From Hyphomicrobiaceae bacterium (GTDB lineage: Bacteria > Pseudomonadota > Alphaproteobacteria > Rhizobiales > Hyphomicrobiaceae), in assembly GCA_016793635.1 (NCBI GenBank), contig JAEUMD010000025.1, forward strand, positions 62,001-126,000: 64,000 nt of DNA. The letters are read 5' to 3'. The notes beneath the pieces are model-generated. The model had not been told where the DNA came from, searched no databases, and was given only the letters and a program-made list of their open reading frames with translations. The position numbers and the translations under genes are program-made. How positions within the stretch are numbered: the stretch's first letter is position 1; each line of letters opens with the position of its first letter. Below are positions 16,572 through 25,670 of the stretch, piece by piece.

Positions 16572-16997
16572 ATGTCGCTCAGGTCACTGCCACTCATGCT
16601 CATCGCCTTCATCCTGTACAACGTCGTTGTGCTGATGGGCGGCGGCTCCGCCGATAACGTCTACGGTCTGCGGCAGGAAATCTTCTCGCTGCCGTCGGTG
16701 CGCGGCGCCACCCATTGGTCGTTCAGCTGGGGTGACCTGCTCATCCTCGTCTCGCTGTTCCTGCTGTTCATCGAGTTGGTGAAGGCGACCTACACGTCGA
16801 CGGCGTCGCTGCTCGACCACGGTCTTTCAATGCTCGTGTTCATCGCTTGCCTGATCGAGTTCCTGCTGGTCGATCAAGCATTCACGTCGGTGTTCTTCAC
16901 GATCATGATCATCACGCTCATCGACGTTATCGCCGGCTACACGATCGGCATCCGCGTGGCGCGCCGCGATATCGGCTTCGGCTCGGGCGACATGTGA
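16572..16997 (+). CDS. small multi-pass membrane protein, unknown function
   Basis: 141 aa with four hydrophobic segments: about 5-20 (LPLMLIAFILYNVVVLMGGG), 53-72 (LLILVSLFLLFIELV), 83-100 (LSMLVFIACLIEFLLVD) and 107-127 (FFTIMIITLIDVIAGYTIG). GAGGGA precedes the ATG by 6 bp; the upstream in-frame start at 16542 lacks a ribosome-binding site. Similar short proteins occur widely in Hyphomicrobiales as uncharacterised membrane proteins. A GC hairpin follows the stop, so it is a single-gene unit. Confidence 0.85.
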   Translation: MSLRSLPLMLIAFILYNVVVLMGGGSADNVYGLRQEIFSLPSVRGATHWSFSWGDLLILVSLFLLFIELVKATYTSTASLLDHGLSMLVFIACLIEFLLVDQAFTSVFFTIMIITLIDVIAGYTIGIRVARRDIGFGSGDM

Positions 16998-17027
16998 GCG
17001 AGGCCCGCTCCTGATCGGCGTTTCGAT

Positions 17028-17056
17028 ACGGCGGCCTTCCGGGGCCGCCGTTGTCG
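17028..17056 (+). terminator. terminator-like hairpin after the membrane protein gene
   Basis: A 9-bp stem (17028-17036 with 17043-17051, arm ACGGCGGCC) follows the stop by 31 bp. The downstream tract TGTCGT is T-poor, so termination may be partial. Confidence 0.6.
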
Positions 17057-17157
17057 TATATGAAGCACGCCGTCACGCTTAATCCTGTGTTGGCTTCGAC
17101 CCTTCAGCCGTTGTTAGTTTTTTGACACTAGTTTTCTTCAACTGACGTGGAATTCAG

Positions 17158-18966
17158 TTGGTTGCGGGGAAGGGCAATGCCATTCCACCCGCGCAGTTTT
17201 GGGTCTCGAGCGTGTCGCAGAATTCGGGAACAGCTAACGGCCGGATGGTTCCCAGGCCCGCCGAACAACCCGAGCCGCCCGTCGTTTCCGAGGCGCTCGA
17301 TCTGGTTGGAGTCGCCTCCAATGAGGCCGAGACGGCCTACATCTGGGACGTAATCTCGGACCGGATGGACTGGGAGTGCAACGCCACCAAGGTTCTCCAG
17401 GTTGCCTCGCTCGACGCCATCTCGACCGGCCAGGAATACCAGCAGCACATAGCACCGGAGCACGTCGTCCGCTGGCGCGAAGCGATCTCGCGCGGCACGC
17501 TCGATGCCGGTGATCGCGGTGTGCCCTATCGCATTCAATACCGTTTCCAGCCGAGTGGCGGTCGCGACCTCGACGCCGTCTGGATCGAAGACCACGGCCG
17601 CTTCTGGCTCGGCCCAGACGGTACGCCCCATAAGGCCCGCGGCGTCGTGCGCGTCGTCAACGACGACTACCTCGAGGAGCAGCGCCTGCTGTTCCGCAAT
17701 GACCACGACGAGCTGACCGGCCAGCTCAACCGCATCCGCCTCACCGATGCCATCAGCGCCGTCATCGCCCGCTCGATGCGCAACAACCACCCCTCGGCCT
17801 TCTTGATGGTGGCGATCAATAACCTCGCCGTCGTCAACGAGACGTTCGGGTTCGACGTCGGCGACGAGCTGATCGCTGCGGTCGGCCGCATCATGAAGGA
17901 CAAGCTGCGCGCCGGAGATACGCTCGGCCGTTATTCGTCGAACAAGTTCGGCGTCGTCTTGAACGATTGCGGCCCGGGCGCGATGCGCATCGCTGCCGAC
18001 CGCTTCATTCGCGCCGTCCGCACGGCTTCGATCCGCTCTTCGGCTTGCCCGCTGACCGCGACGATCTCGATCGGTGGCGTCATCATGCCGGATCAGGCGG
18101 CGACGGTGCACAATGCGCTGAGCGCGGGCCTTCAGGCGCTCGACCGCGCCCGCTCGAAGCGTTTCGACTGCTTCATGGCCTATGAGCCGAGCCCGACCCG
18201 TGAGACGACCCGCCAGCGCTCGATCAGCATCGCCGACGAGGTGGTGTCGGCGCTCGACGAGAATCGTATGCGCCTCGTCCTGCAACCCATCGTTTGCGCC
18301 AAAGCGCGCACGCCCAGCCTCTACGAGTGCCTGCTGAGGATGGAGAAAGCCGACGGGACGCTGGTCTCGGCGGGAGATTTCATTCCGATCGCGGAGCAGC
18401 TCGGCCTCGCGCGTCTCGTGGACCGGCGCACCCTCGAACTCGCCGTCGCGCTTCTCGAGAAACACCCTTCGCTCAAGCTTTCCCTCAACGTTTCCGGCCT
18501 CACCTCCGGCGACCAGGACTGGATGGCCTCGATCCGCGAGCTGACGAGAGGTGATCGATCGCTGACGGAACGCCTTGTCATCGAGATCACCGAGACAGCT
18601 GCAATCCAGGATCTCGACCAGTCGGCACACTTCGTCGACAGCCTCAAGGAAATGGGTTGCCGCGTCGCCATCGACGATTTTGGCGCTGGATATACGTCAT
18701 TCAAAAACCTGAAGCGGCTCGCCGTGGACATGGTGAAGATCGACGGTGCGTTCGTGCGCAACCTGCTGGTCGATACCTCCGATCAGGTGTTCATCCGCAC
18801 CATGGTGGAGATAGCCGCCTCGTTCGGTATGGAGACCGTAGCGGAGTGGGTCGCGGATGAGGAAACGGCGGCGATGCTGGCCGAATCCGGCATCGATTAT
18901 CTCCAGGGGTTCCTCTACGGCCTGCCGATCGCTGCGGAGAACTATACCGAGCCGGCGGCGGCCTGA
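17158..18966 (+). CDS. PAS-GGDEF-EAL protein with degenerate GGDEF motif
   Basis: 602 aa in the longest frame. PAS-like sensor about 55-170 (TAYIWDVISDRMDWECNATK), GGDEF domain about 175-340, EAL domain about 360-595. The active-site loop of the cyclase domain reads YSSNKFGVVL instead of RxGGDEF, so diguanylate cyclase activity should be lost. The EAL domain keeps ECLLR (ECL for EAL), LSLNVSG, EITETA, DDFGAGYTSF, MVKIDGAFV, ETVAEWV and YLQGF, that is, all metal and catalytic positions I can locate, so it is probably a c-di-GMP phosphodiesterase. Start is uncertain: TTG at 17158, GTG at 17212 and ATG at 17245 all lack a clear ribosome-binding site, and 17245 would remove only a non-conserved leader. 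Confidence 0.9.
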   Translation: MVAGKGNAIPPAQFWVSSVSQNSGTANGRMVPRPAEQPEPPVVSEALDLVGVASNEAETAYIWDVISDRMDWECNATKVLQVASLDAISTGQEYQQHIAPEHVVRWREAISRGTLDAGDRGVPYRIQYRFQPSGGRDLDAVWIEDHGRFWLGPDGTPHKARGVVRVVNDDYLEEQRLLFRNDHDELTGQLNRIRLTDAISAVIARSMRNNHPSAFLMVAINNLAVVNETFGFDVGDELIAAVGRIMKDKLRAGDTLGRYSSNKFGVVLNDCGPGAMRIAADRFIRAVRTASIRSSACPLTATISIGGVIMPDQAATVHNALSAGLQALDRARSKRFDCFMAYEPSPTRETTRQRSISIADEVVSALDENRMRLVLQPIVCAKARTPSLYECLLRMEKADGTLVSAGDFIPIAEQLGLARLVDRRTLELAVALLEKHPSLKLSLNVSGLTSGDQDWMASIRELTRGDRSLTERLVIEITETAAIQDLDQSAHFVDSLKEMGCRVAIDDFGAGYTSFKNLKRLAVDMVKIDGAFVRNLLVDTSDQVFIRTMVEIAASFGMETVAEWVADEETAAMLAESGIDYLQGFLYGLPIAAENYTEPAAA

Positions 18967-19030
18967 CCCGTCTCGGCCCAGCCAGCGGGTGGCATTCCTG
19001 CACTCTTGAAACCATTACCCCGTCAGCGGG

Positions 19031-19069
19031 CGAAAAAAATCACGGCTCGAACGCGAGCCGGGATTTTCC
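19031..19069. terminator. bidirectional terminator between the EAL gene and phaR
   Basis: A perfect 7-bp stem CGGCTCG/CGAGCCG (19043-19049 with 19054-19060) is flanked by AAAAAAA on the left and GGATTTT on the right, so it can terminate both convergent genes. Confidence 0.75.
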
Positions 19070-19121
19070 AATTCTGGGAATGACCGGGAGGGCGCCCGCC
19101 CGGATCGGGCTCAGAACCCGC

Positions 19122-19805
19122 TCAATTACCGCTGTCGCTCAGTTTTTCGATCTTCGCCTGCATGGCCGCGAGCTGAGCCTTGAGCTCGCCGAGCTCGTCG
19201 CGCGTGGGCTTCGGCTTCCCGAGGTCGGCGGATGCAGAACCCGCATCGTCCTTCTTCATCGGTTGCGCGCCGAACGGCGTCCACATGCTCATCGCCTTCT
19301 CGAACATCAGCATGTTGCGGCGCGCCTGCTCCTGGTAGGCCTCGAAGGCCGCCGCGGGATTGCCGAAGGCGTTGGCGAATTGAGAGCGGAAACGCTCCTG
19401 CTCCTTCGCCAGCGTTTCCAAGCTGAATTGCAGATAGCTCGGAACCATGCGGCCGATGCTGTCGTCGTAGAAGCGAATGAGCTGGCGCAGGAACGGGATC
19501 GGAAGCAGCGTCTGCCCTCCGGTCCGGCCTTCCTGCTCGACGATGATCTGGGTGAGCACCGAATGGGTGAGGTCGTCGCCGGACTTGGCGTCGAACACGA
19601 CGAAGTCGCGGTCGTTGCGGACCATCTGGGCGAGGTCGTCGAGGGTGACGTACGTGCTCGTCTCGGTATTGTAGAGACGGCGGTTCGCGTACTTCTTGAT
19701 GACGACCGATTCACGTTTCTCGGTCTGGCCTTCCGACTTGTTCAACATGACTGGCGCGCCCGGTTTTTCCATTACGAAAGGTGTCGTTCCCGGTCTGCGG
19801 CCCAT
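19122..19805 (-). CDS. phaR: polyhydroxyalkanoate synthesis repressor PhaR
   Basis: 227 aa. N-terminal PHB/PHA accumulation regulator DNA-binding domain with KKYANRRLYNTETSTYVTLD (about 38-57) and the IPFLRQLIRFYDDSIGRMVP region (about 102-122), followed by the second PHB_acc repeat-type helix and an Ala/Lys-rich coiled tail. In characterised relatives PhaR binds PHB granules and represses phasin and pha genes. It is divergent from phaA. Start uncertain: ATG at 19805 used here; ATGs at 19772 and 19748 also precede the conserved domain and none has a good ribosome-binding site. Confidence 0.95.
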   Translation of the reverse strand: MGRRPGTTPFVMEKPGAPVMLNKSEGQTEKRESVVIKKYANRRLYNTETSTYVTLDDLAQMVRNDRDFVVFDAKSGDDLTHSVLTQIIVEQEGRTGGQTLLPIPFLRQLIRFYDDSIGRMVPSYLQFSLETLAKEQERFRSQFANAFGNPAAAFEAYQEQARRNMLMFEKAMSMWTPFGAQPMKKDDAGSASADLGKPKPTRDELGELKAQLAAMQAKIEKLSDSGN

Positions 19806-20165
19806 GCTTCGCGCCGACTGCCGGCCCGTTCCGGGCTTGGGGGAGGCGGCGTCTTGCGGCTCTTGCCGGGGTGCATCCCCGGACCGGTCGTTGTGCGATG
19901 CGAAAGCGTAACACGGGGCAAAGCGCTGTCAAAGCGTTTGTGACCGGCATTTATGCAGTTTTCTCCCCCACATGTCTGAATTGCGGTCAGCTTCTCGCAC
20001 CTGCTATCGTGCCGACCGCTTGGCACCCTCGTCTTTTCGCAAGTAGTGCGGTAGGGCTCTTGCCGGCGACGCGCAGCGAATTCCCCCAGACGTCTCCCGC
20101 CCCATCGCCGAGCCACTAAAATCACACACCACTTACCCGTCCAATCCCCAGGAGGAAGAACAACA
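19806..20165. promoter_or_regulatory. phaR-phaA divergent intergenic region
   Basis: 360 bp with no supported gene between two divergent starts. It must carry both promoters and probably the PhaR target; I could not single out an operator or a convincing -35/-10 pair. AGGAGGAAG just before the phaA ATG is a strong ribosome-binding site. Confidence 0.6.
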
Positions 20166-21356
20166 ATGAGCAATGACAGTCAGACGGTCGTCATCGTCAG
20201 CGCCGCGCGCACACCAGTTGGTAGCTTCAACGGCTCCCTGGCCGGCGTTTCGGCGCACGAGCTCGGCGCCGTCGCCATCAAGGCGGCGCTGAAGCGCGCC
20301 AACCTCGAGGGTGGGGACGTCGACGAGGTGATCCTCGGCCAGGTGCTTTCGGCCAACTGCGGTCAGAACCCGGCTCGTCAGGCGTCGATCGCCGCGGGCA
20401 TCCCGGTCGACAGCCCGGCTTGGGGTATCAACCAGCTCTGCGGCTCCGGCCTGCGTACGGTCGCCATCGGCATGCAGCAGATCCTCGACGGCTCGTCGAA
20501 GGTCGTCGTCGCCGGCGGCATGGAGAGCATGAGCCAAGCGCCGCACGTCGCGTTCCTGCGCAACGGCACCAAGATGGGCGACATGAAGATGCTCGACACG
20601 ATGCTTCGTGACGGCCTCATGGATGCCTTCAACAACTATCACATGGGCACCACCGCCGAGAACGTCGCACGCCAGTACCAGATCACCCGCGCCGAGCAGG
20701 ACAAGTTCGCTGCCGCGTCGCAGAACAAGGCCGAAGCCGCCAACAAGGCCGGCAAGTTCAAGGACGAGATCGCGCCGGTCACCATCAAGGGCAAGAAGGG
20801 CGACGTCGTCGTCGACACGGACGAGTACATCAAGGAAGGCGTCACCGCCGACTCACTCGGTAAGCTGCGCCCGGCCTTCGATCCGAAGGAAGGCACCGTA
20901 ACCGCCGGCAACGCCTCGGGCATCAACGACGGCGCCGCTGTCGTCGTGCTGATGAGCCTCGAGGAAGCCAAGAAGCGTGGTCTGAAGCCGATGGCCCGGA
21001 TCGTTTCGTGGGCACATGCTGGCGTCGATCCCTCGATCATGGGTACGGGTCCGATCCCGGCTTCCAAGAAGGCGCTGGAGCGCGCCGGCTGGAAGAAGGA
21101 GGACCTCGATCTGGTCGAAGCCAACGAGGCGTTCGCGGCGCAGGCCTGCGCCGTCAACAAGGGTCTCGGCTGGGATACCGACAAGGTGAACGTGAACGGC
21201 GGCGCCATCGCCATCGGCCACCCGATCGGCGCATCGGGCGCCCGCGTGCTCAACACGCTGTTGTTCGAAATGCAGCGCCGCGACGCGAAGAAGGGCCTCG
21301 CCACGCTGTGCATCGGCGGCGGCATGGGCGTCGCACTCTGCGTCGAGCGCGATTGA
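20166..21356 (+). CDS. phaA: acetyl-CoA C-acetyltransferase (beta-ketothiolase)
   Basis: 396 aa, full length. Condenses two acetyl-CoA to acetoacetyl-CoA, the first step of PHB synthesis. The nucleophilic Cys is in [10 protein letters not shown] (about 92), the catalytic His in [10 protein letters not shown] (about 352) and the second Cys in LCIGGGMG (about 382). N-terminal [20 protein letters not shown] is typical. Strong ribosome-binding site AGGAGGAAG. It is followed after 125 bp by phaB in the same direction; two hairpins lie in that spacer. Confidence 0.98.
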   Translation: MSNDSQTVVIVSAARTPVGSFNGSLAGVSAHELGAVAIKAALKRANLEGGDVDEVILGQVLSANCGQNPARQASIAAGIPVDSPAWGINQLCGSGLRTVAIGMQQILDGSSKVVVAGGMESMSQAPHVAFLRNGTKMGDMKMLDTMLRDGLMDAFNNYHMGTTAENVARQYQITRAEQDKFAAASQNKAEAANKAGKFKDEIAPVTIKGKKGDVVVDTDEYIKEGVTADSLGKLRPAFDPKEGTVTAGNASGINDGAAVVVLMSLEEAKKRGLKPMARIVSWAHAGVDPSIMGTGPIPASKKALERAGWKKEDLDLVEANEAFAAQACAVNKGLGWDTDKVNVNGGAIAIGHPIGASGARVLNTLLFEMQRRDAKKGLATLCIGGGMGVALCVERD

Positions 21357-21379
21357 TCCTCAACTCTTGAAGAAAGCGG

Positions 21380-21455
21380 CATGGTGCGGCGCCCGAAAGC
21401 ACGGGCTCCGCTCCATGCACAACAACAAAACCGGCCCTGCCCGACGGGGAGGGCC
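21380..21455 (+). other. two hairpins in the phaA-phaB spacer
   Basis: Hairpin 1 at 21380-21417 pairs CATGG/CCATG, GCGG/CCGC and GCCCG/CGGGC around an AAAGCA loop, with single mismatches. Hairpin 2 at 21433-21455 pairs GGCCCT/AGGGCC and CCC/GGG around GAC. Neither has a T-run. They may stabilise the upstream mRNA or attenuate read-through, setting the phaA:phaB ratio (inferred). Confidence 0.6.
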
Positions 21456-21481
21456 ATCACAATCAATATCGGGAGGACTTT

Positions 21482-22207
21482 ATGGCAAGAGTTGCGATCG
21501 TCACTGGCGGTACACGCGGTATCGGCCACGCGATCTCCGTCGCACTGAAGCAGAAGGGCTATCGGGTCGCGGCGAACTACGCCGGAAACGATGCTGCCGC
21601 GCAGCAGTTCCAGGCAGAGACGGGCATTCCGGTCTACAAGTGGTCGGTAGCGGATTTCGATGCCTGCGCCGAGGGTGTGAAGCGGGTTGAGAAGGATCTC
21701 GGGCCGACGGACATTCTCGTGAACAACGCCGGCATCACCCGCGACGGCATGTTCCACAAGATGACCAAGCAGCAGTGGGACGAGGTGATCGGCACCAACC
21801 TCAACGGCCTGTTCAACATGACGCGGCCGGTGTGGGAGGGCATGCGGGCGCGCAAGTTCGGCCGCATCATCAACATCTCCTCGGTCAACGGCCAGAAGGG
21901 CCAAATGGGCCAGGTGAACTACTCGGCGGCCAAGTCGGGCGATATCGGCTTCACTCGCGCGCTGGCGCAAGAGGGCGCGCGTGCCGGCATCACGGTCAAC
22001 GTGATCTGCCCCGGCTACATCGCTACCGAGATGGTGCGGGCCATCGACCCGGCGGTGCTCGAGAAGTCGATCCTGCCGCAGATCCCGGTCGGCCGGCTCG
22101 GCGAGCCGGAGGAGATCGCGCGCTGCGTGGCCTTCCTCGCCTCCGACGATGCCGGCTTCATCACCGGCTCGACGATCTCGGCCAACGGCGGTCAGTTCTT
22201 CGCGTAA
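21482..22207 (+). CDS. phaB: acetoacetyl-CoA reductase (NADPH)
   Basis: 241 aa SDR. Reduces acetoacetyl-CoA to (R)-3-hydroxybutyryl-CoA for PHB synthase. TGGTRGIG cofactor loop (about 8-15), NNAGITRDGMFHKM (about 82-95), ISSVNGQKGQMGQVNYSAAK with the catalytic Ser, Tyr and Lys (about 133-150), and the C-terminal GSTISANGGQFF. GGGAGGA lies 6 bp upstream. A strong terminator follows, closing a phaAB unit; phaC is not in this window. Confidence 0.98.
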   Translation: MARVAIVTGGTRGIGHAISVALKQKGYRVAANYAGNDAAAQQFQAETGIPVYKWSVADFDACAEGVKRVEKDLGPTDILVNNAGITRDGMFHKMTKQQWDEVIGTNLNGLFNMTRPVWEGMRARKFGRIINISSVNGQKGQMGQVNYSAAKSGDIGFTRALAQEGARAGITVNVICPGYIATEMVRAIDPAVLEKSILPQIPVGRLGEPEEIARCVAFLASDDAGFITGSTISANGGQFFA

Positions 22208-22230
22208 TCCTCGCGAGAAGTACGAACGGG

Positions 22231-22266
22231 AAACCGCGGCGAAGCACTTCGCCGCGGTTTTCTTTT
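22231..22266 (+). terminator. Rho-independent terminator after phaB
   Basis: Stem of about 12 bp (arm AACCGCGGCGAA, 22232-22243, with TTCGCCGCGGTT) followed by TTCTTTTATTTT. The AAA/TTTT flanks also allow function for the convergent gene at 22278. Confidence 0.92.
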
Positions 22267-22277
22267 ATTTTGCGGGA

Positions 22278-23120
22278 TCAGCGAAGCGGCGCCTTCGGCG
22301 GCAGCAGCTCCGGCCGGTACTCGAAATGCATGGTGTCGTAGTGATGCCAGCGCCCGCCCCAGATAAAGCCGTGACGCTCGAACACTTCGACGATCTCGAG
22401 CGGAACCCGGTTCCGGTAGATTGGGGCGCCGTCTGGCCCCGGCTTCGACCAGCGCCAGTAGTCGGACTGCGAGAGTGCGATGTCGATGGCTATGCCGTAG
22501 CCATGCGCCGAGGGCTGCGTGGTGCCGGCGATGTCGCGGCAAACGAACGTGCCGGCCGGCGGCTTCAGGTAGCGATTGAAGCGTTCGGGTAGTGCGTCGA
22601 GCTCTCGGCTTACGGCGGCAAGGCGCTCGGCGACGCCGTTGATGCGCGTGACCTTGACGGGTCTGCCGAATTTTCGCGGCAGCCAGACCACGTCAACGAG
22701 CTCGCGTTCGACGCCACCTTTGCGGCAATCGCCATATATGCGGCGGAAGAATTCGGCGTTACGAGCGCGGCCTGGATCATGCCCCGCGGGCGGTGGCGTT
22801 GCGGCGGTGCCGGCAGGATAGGGCTGTTCTAGCATGTCCTCGACGTCGGGCGCGGCGAGCCATTCCTCGAACTGCTTTGTTCCCCGCCCGTCGTCGTATG
22901 CCGTCCGGGAGCCGTCGTGCCAGACGAGGGATGCGCCTTCGACCGCCGCCAGGTGCTCGGGGTAGGCCGCGAGCAGCCGCTTAGCGGCCGTATCGCCTCC
23001 GTCTTCGGGCGGCCCGGCAGCCGCGAGCGTGGTGCTCGCGACGAGTGTGGATGCAACGCAAGACAGCAGGCGGGAGAGCGTTGTCGCGGCCGCCCGCAAT
23101 TTCGCAGCATTCGCGCGCAT
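22278..23120 (-). CDS. exported M15-type D-Ala-D-Ala carboxypeptidase-like metallopeptidase
   Basis: 280 aa with an N-terminal hydrophobic stretch (LLSCVASTLVASTTLAAAG) that can serve as a signal peptide. The zinc-site pattern of M15 peptidases is visible: SAHGYGIAIDI (His and Asp) near 207-217 and RWHHYDTMHFEYRPEL (His) near 257-272. The central part (NAEFFRRIYGDCRKGG, VWLPRKFGRPVKVTRINGVA) matches the bacterial M15 family that trims peptidoglycan peptides. It is convergent with phaB and has no operon partners. Peptidoglycan cleavage is a family inference; the exact bond is unknown. Confidence 0.8.
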   Translation of the reverse strand: MRANAAKLRAAATTLSRLLSCVASTLVASTTLAAAGPPEDGGDTAAKRLLAAYPEHLAAVEGASLVWHDGSRTAYDDGRGTKQFEEWLAAPDVEDMLEQPYPAGTAATPPPAGHDPGRARNAEFFRRIYGDCRKGGVERELVDVVWLPRKFGRPVKVTRINGVAERLAAVSRELDALPERFNRYLKPPAGTFVCRDIAGTTQPSAHGYGIAIDIALSQSDYWRWSKPGPDGAPIYRNRVPLEIVEVFERHGFIWGGRWHHYDTMHFEYRPELLPPKAPLR

Positions 23121-23268
23121 CGCAGAAGAGCTTCCTTAGCAAGCACTCGACCCATCGCTTTACGGGCCGCGCCGACCTGTTACATTGGACTCAAGTTTAA
23201 ATCCAGGAGACGCTCGTAGCGGAAGCGGCGCCAAAGCGCCGCTCGGAGCCGGGCGCTGGGAAGGGCAC

Positions 23269-24561
23269 GTGGAAGGGTTTCAGGACGACGAGGGCGCCGG
23301 GCGCGCCCCCGGGCTTGCCGCTTCGGCCGGAGCTGCTGGGATATCCGGTGCTCCCGTTAGCAAAGCGATTGAAGGGGCTTGGCCACCGCCGGACGGTGCC
23401 AATCGTAACGCTCATCGCGTCAGTCAGCCCCCTCCGCGAGAGAATGGGCCTCGCGAGAATGGGGCTCGCGAATTTGGGCCTCGCGAATTTGGGACGGGAA
23501 GCCGTTACGGCAGCAACGATCCCGTGTACGGCGCGCTCGACCTCGGCACCAACAACTGCCGGCTTCTTCTGGCGCGACCGTCTCGCCGCGGTTTTCGCGT
23601 GATCGATGCTTTCTCACGCATCATCCGTCTCGGCGAAGGTGTCTCGCAAAGCGGGCAGCTCTCCGACGCGGCCATGCAGCGCACCATCGATGCGCTGAAG
23701 ATCTGCGCGGGCAAGCTCGATCGCCATCAGGTGCAGCGCGCCATGCTGGTCGCCACGGAGGCGTGCCGGATTGCCAGCAACGGGTCCGAGTTCCTGACAC
23801 GCGCGCGCGAGGCCACGGGGCTCGACATCAAGATCCTGAGCCGCGAGGGGGAAGCGCGGCTCGCCGTTTCGGGCTGCGCGTCGCTGGTGGACCCGAATAG
23901 CGATTACGCCATGGTCTTCGACATCGGCGGCGGCTCCTCGGAGTTGATTTGGCTGGACCTGACGCGGCGGCGCTATCGTGGCGGCCCGCACGGGGATCGC
24001 CTCGACGTACAGTCGGCGGTCGCGGCATGGACGTCGCTATCGGTCGGTGTCGTTACGCTCGCGGAGCGTTTCGGCGGCCGGCAGGTGACGCGCGAAAGCT
24101 TCGAGGCGATGGTCGATTATGTCGTCGGCCTGCTCGCACCGTTCGAAGACCAGCATCGCTTTGCGAACCGCATCGCAGGGCGCCGCGCCCACATGCTCGG
24201 CACCTCCGGCACCGTGACGACGGTCGCGGGTGTGCATCTCGGGCTCGAACGTTACGACCGCAATCGCGTCGACGGCTGCTGGCTGGAGACAGAGGAAGCG
24301 CGGCGAGTCACATATTCCCTGCTCGACCGCAGCTATGCGGAGCGTGTCGCGGAGCCGTGCATCGGTCGCGACCGTGCCGATCTCGTTCTCGCCGGCTGCG
24401 CCATCCTCGAAGCGCTGCTGCGTGTCTGGCCGTGCGCGCGCCTGCGCGTCGCCGACCGTGGTTTGCGCGAGGGCATCCTGATGCAGCTCATGGTCGAGGA
24501 CGGCGTATATCGCGCTGGGCGCCGACGCCGCCGGATGCGGGAGCGGCCGGATTTCGCATGA
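23269..24561 (+). CDS. Ppx/GppA family phosphatase (exopolyphosphatase / pppGpp phosphohydrolase)
   Basis: About 430 aa. Actin/Hsp70-like fold with [16 protein letters not shown] (phosphate-1 loop), an acidic region [23 protein letters not shown] (phosphate-2) and [18 protein letters not shown]. It hydrolyses inorganic polyphosphate and/or pppGpp in known relatives; this short single-domain form is typical of alphaproteobacteria. The N-terminal 80 or so residues are Gly/Pro/Arg/Asn-rich and not conserved, with a 15-bp tandem repeat. Start uncertain: GTG at 23269 has AAGGG upstream; a TTG at 23185 would extend it to 458 aa. It is followed by rlmE, an arrangement also seen in related genomes. 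Confidence 0.92.
   Translation: MEGFQDDEGAGRAPGLAASAGAAGISGAPVSKAIEGAWPPPDGANRNAHRVSQPPPRENGPRENGAREFGPREFGTGSRYGSNDPVYGALDLGTNNCRLLLARPSRRGFRVIDAFSRIIRLGEGVSQSGQLSDAAMQRTIDALKICAGKLDRHQVQRAMLVATEACRIASNGSEFLTRAREATGLDIKILSREGEARLAVSGCASLVDPNSDYAMVFDIGGGSSELIWLDLTRRRYRGGPHGDRLDVQSAVAAWTSLSVGVVTLAERFGGRQVTRESFEAMVDYVVGLLAPFEDQHRFANRIAGRRAHMLGTSGTVTTVAGVHLGLERYDRNRVDGCWLETEEARRVTYSLLDRSYAERVAEPCIGRDRADLVLAGCAILEALLRVWPCARLRVADRGLREGILMQLMVEDGVYRAGRRRRRMRERPDFA
23440..23499 (+). repeat. four tandem 15-bp repeats inside the ppx/gppA gene
   Basis: Units GAGAATGGGCCTCGC, GAGAATGGGGCTCGC, GAATTTGGGCCTCGC and a degenerate fourth. In frame they encode [18 protein letters not shown]. The region lies just before the conserved fold, so copy number can change without breaking the enzyme. 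Confidence 0.85.
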
Positions 24562-24652
24562 TGCAAGGGCTTGGTGGCACTCGGCTGCGCGACGGGCGGT
24601 CGGGCAGCGCCAGCGCCGGGACGTGCGCTGTGACAACGAGGAATCCGTTGAA

Positions 24653-25405
24653 ATGAAAAAGGGTAGCCAGGGCGGCGGGTCCGCGGGGGCCGGCGGGAAG
24701 GGCCGCGCCAGCGGTCCGGGCGGCGGGCAGCGGCAGCTCCACGTCAAGGTCAAAACGGCGCGCAAGCGATCGGTGTCGTCCGCGCGCTGGCTCGAGCGCC
24801 AGCTCAACGATCCCTATGTCGCGGCATCGAAACGCGACGGCATGCGTTCGCGCGCGGCCTACAAGCTGACGGAGATCGACGACAAGTACCGACTTCTGAA
24901 ACCTGGCATGCGTGTCATCGATCTCGGCGCGGCGCCGGGTGGATGGAGCCAGATCGCCGCCGAGCGGGTTCGGTCCGCCGGGGGCGGCGGACCGGCGGAA
25001 GGCCAGGTCGTCGCGATCGACTATCTCGATTTCGATCCCATTCCCGGCGTTACAGCGCTGAAGCTCGATTTCACCGCGGACGACGCCGAGGACCAGCTCA
25101 AGGCGCTGCTGCGGGATGGTGGCGCCGACGTGGTGCTGTCCGACATGGCGGCGCCGACGGTCGGCCACACCCGCACGGACCATTTGCGGATCATGGGACT
25201 GGCGGAGGCGGCGGCGCATTTCGCCGTCGACGTTCTCTCTCCGGGCGGCACGTTTCTCTGCAAGGTATTCCAGGGCGGCGCCGAGCGTGAGCTGCTCGAT
25301 CTGCTCAAGCGGAGCTTCGCCATCGTTCGCCACATCAAGCCGCCGGCCAGCCGCGCGGATTCGGCCGAGCTCTACGTTCTGGCGACGGGCTTCAAGGGCC
25401 GCTGA
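24653..25405 (+). CDS. rlmE: 23S rRNA (uridine-2'-O-)-methyltransferase RlmE (FtsJ)
   Basis: 250 aa. SAM-dependent 2'-O-methylation of U2552 in the ribosomal A loop. Visible are [12 protein letters not shown] (catalytic Lys), [13 protein letters not shown] (SAM loop), VVLSDMAAP (Asp), FLCKVFQGG (Lys) and SAELYVLA (Glu), i.e. the K-D-K-E tetrad. The first 30 residues are Gly/Lys-rich and variable, as is common in this order. GAGGAA lies 9 bp upstream of the ATG at 24653; a GTG at 24623 is a less likely start. It sits 91 bp after the ppx/gppA gene and may be co-transcribed. Confidence 0.96.
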   Translation: MKKGSQGGGSAGAGGKGRASGPGGGQRQLHVKVKTARKRSVSSARWLERQLNDPYVAASKRDGMRSRAAYKLTEIDDKYRLLKPGMRVIDLGAAPGGWSQIAAERVRSAGGGGPAEGQVVAIDYLDFDPIPGVTALKLDFTADDAEDQLKALLRDGGADVVLSDMAAPTVGHTRTDHLRIMGLAEAAAHFAVDVLSPGGTFLCKVFQGGAERELLDLLKRSFAIVRHIKPPASRADSAELYVLATGFKGR

Positions 25406-25670
25406 GGCCGCAAGACTTAGGGATTCGGGTCGCCTTCTCCCGGCGGCCGGCGCGACAAGTTGGCGTGCGATGTCTGATCTTGAGCAAAGTCAACGGCAGC
25501 CGCGTCGCACTGCGCGAGATTTCACGCCACGACGGCATGTTCCGCATGAATGCAATGTTTGTGATGTGGCGATGCCCGGAATAGCTTAGGTGCGAGCGCC
25601 GCGAGGCGGGTTTGCCCGTGCATGGCGGCGGTCCGGCAAAGATGAAAACTGGCTCTAGGGAGAAACGACC

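Noticed and set aside
17128..18630. 500-codon minus-strand frame opposite the GGDEF-EAL gene
   Set aside because: It is a mirror of GC-rich codons; the plus strand carries unmistakable PAS, GGDEF and EAL domains.
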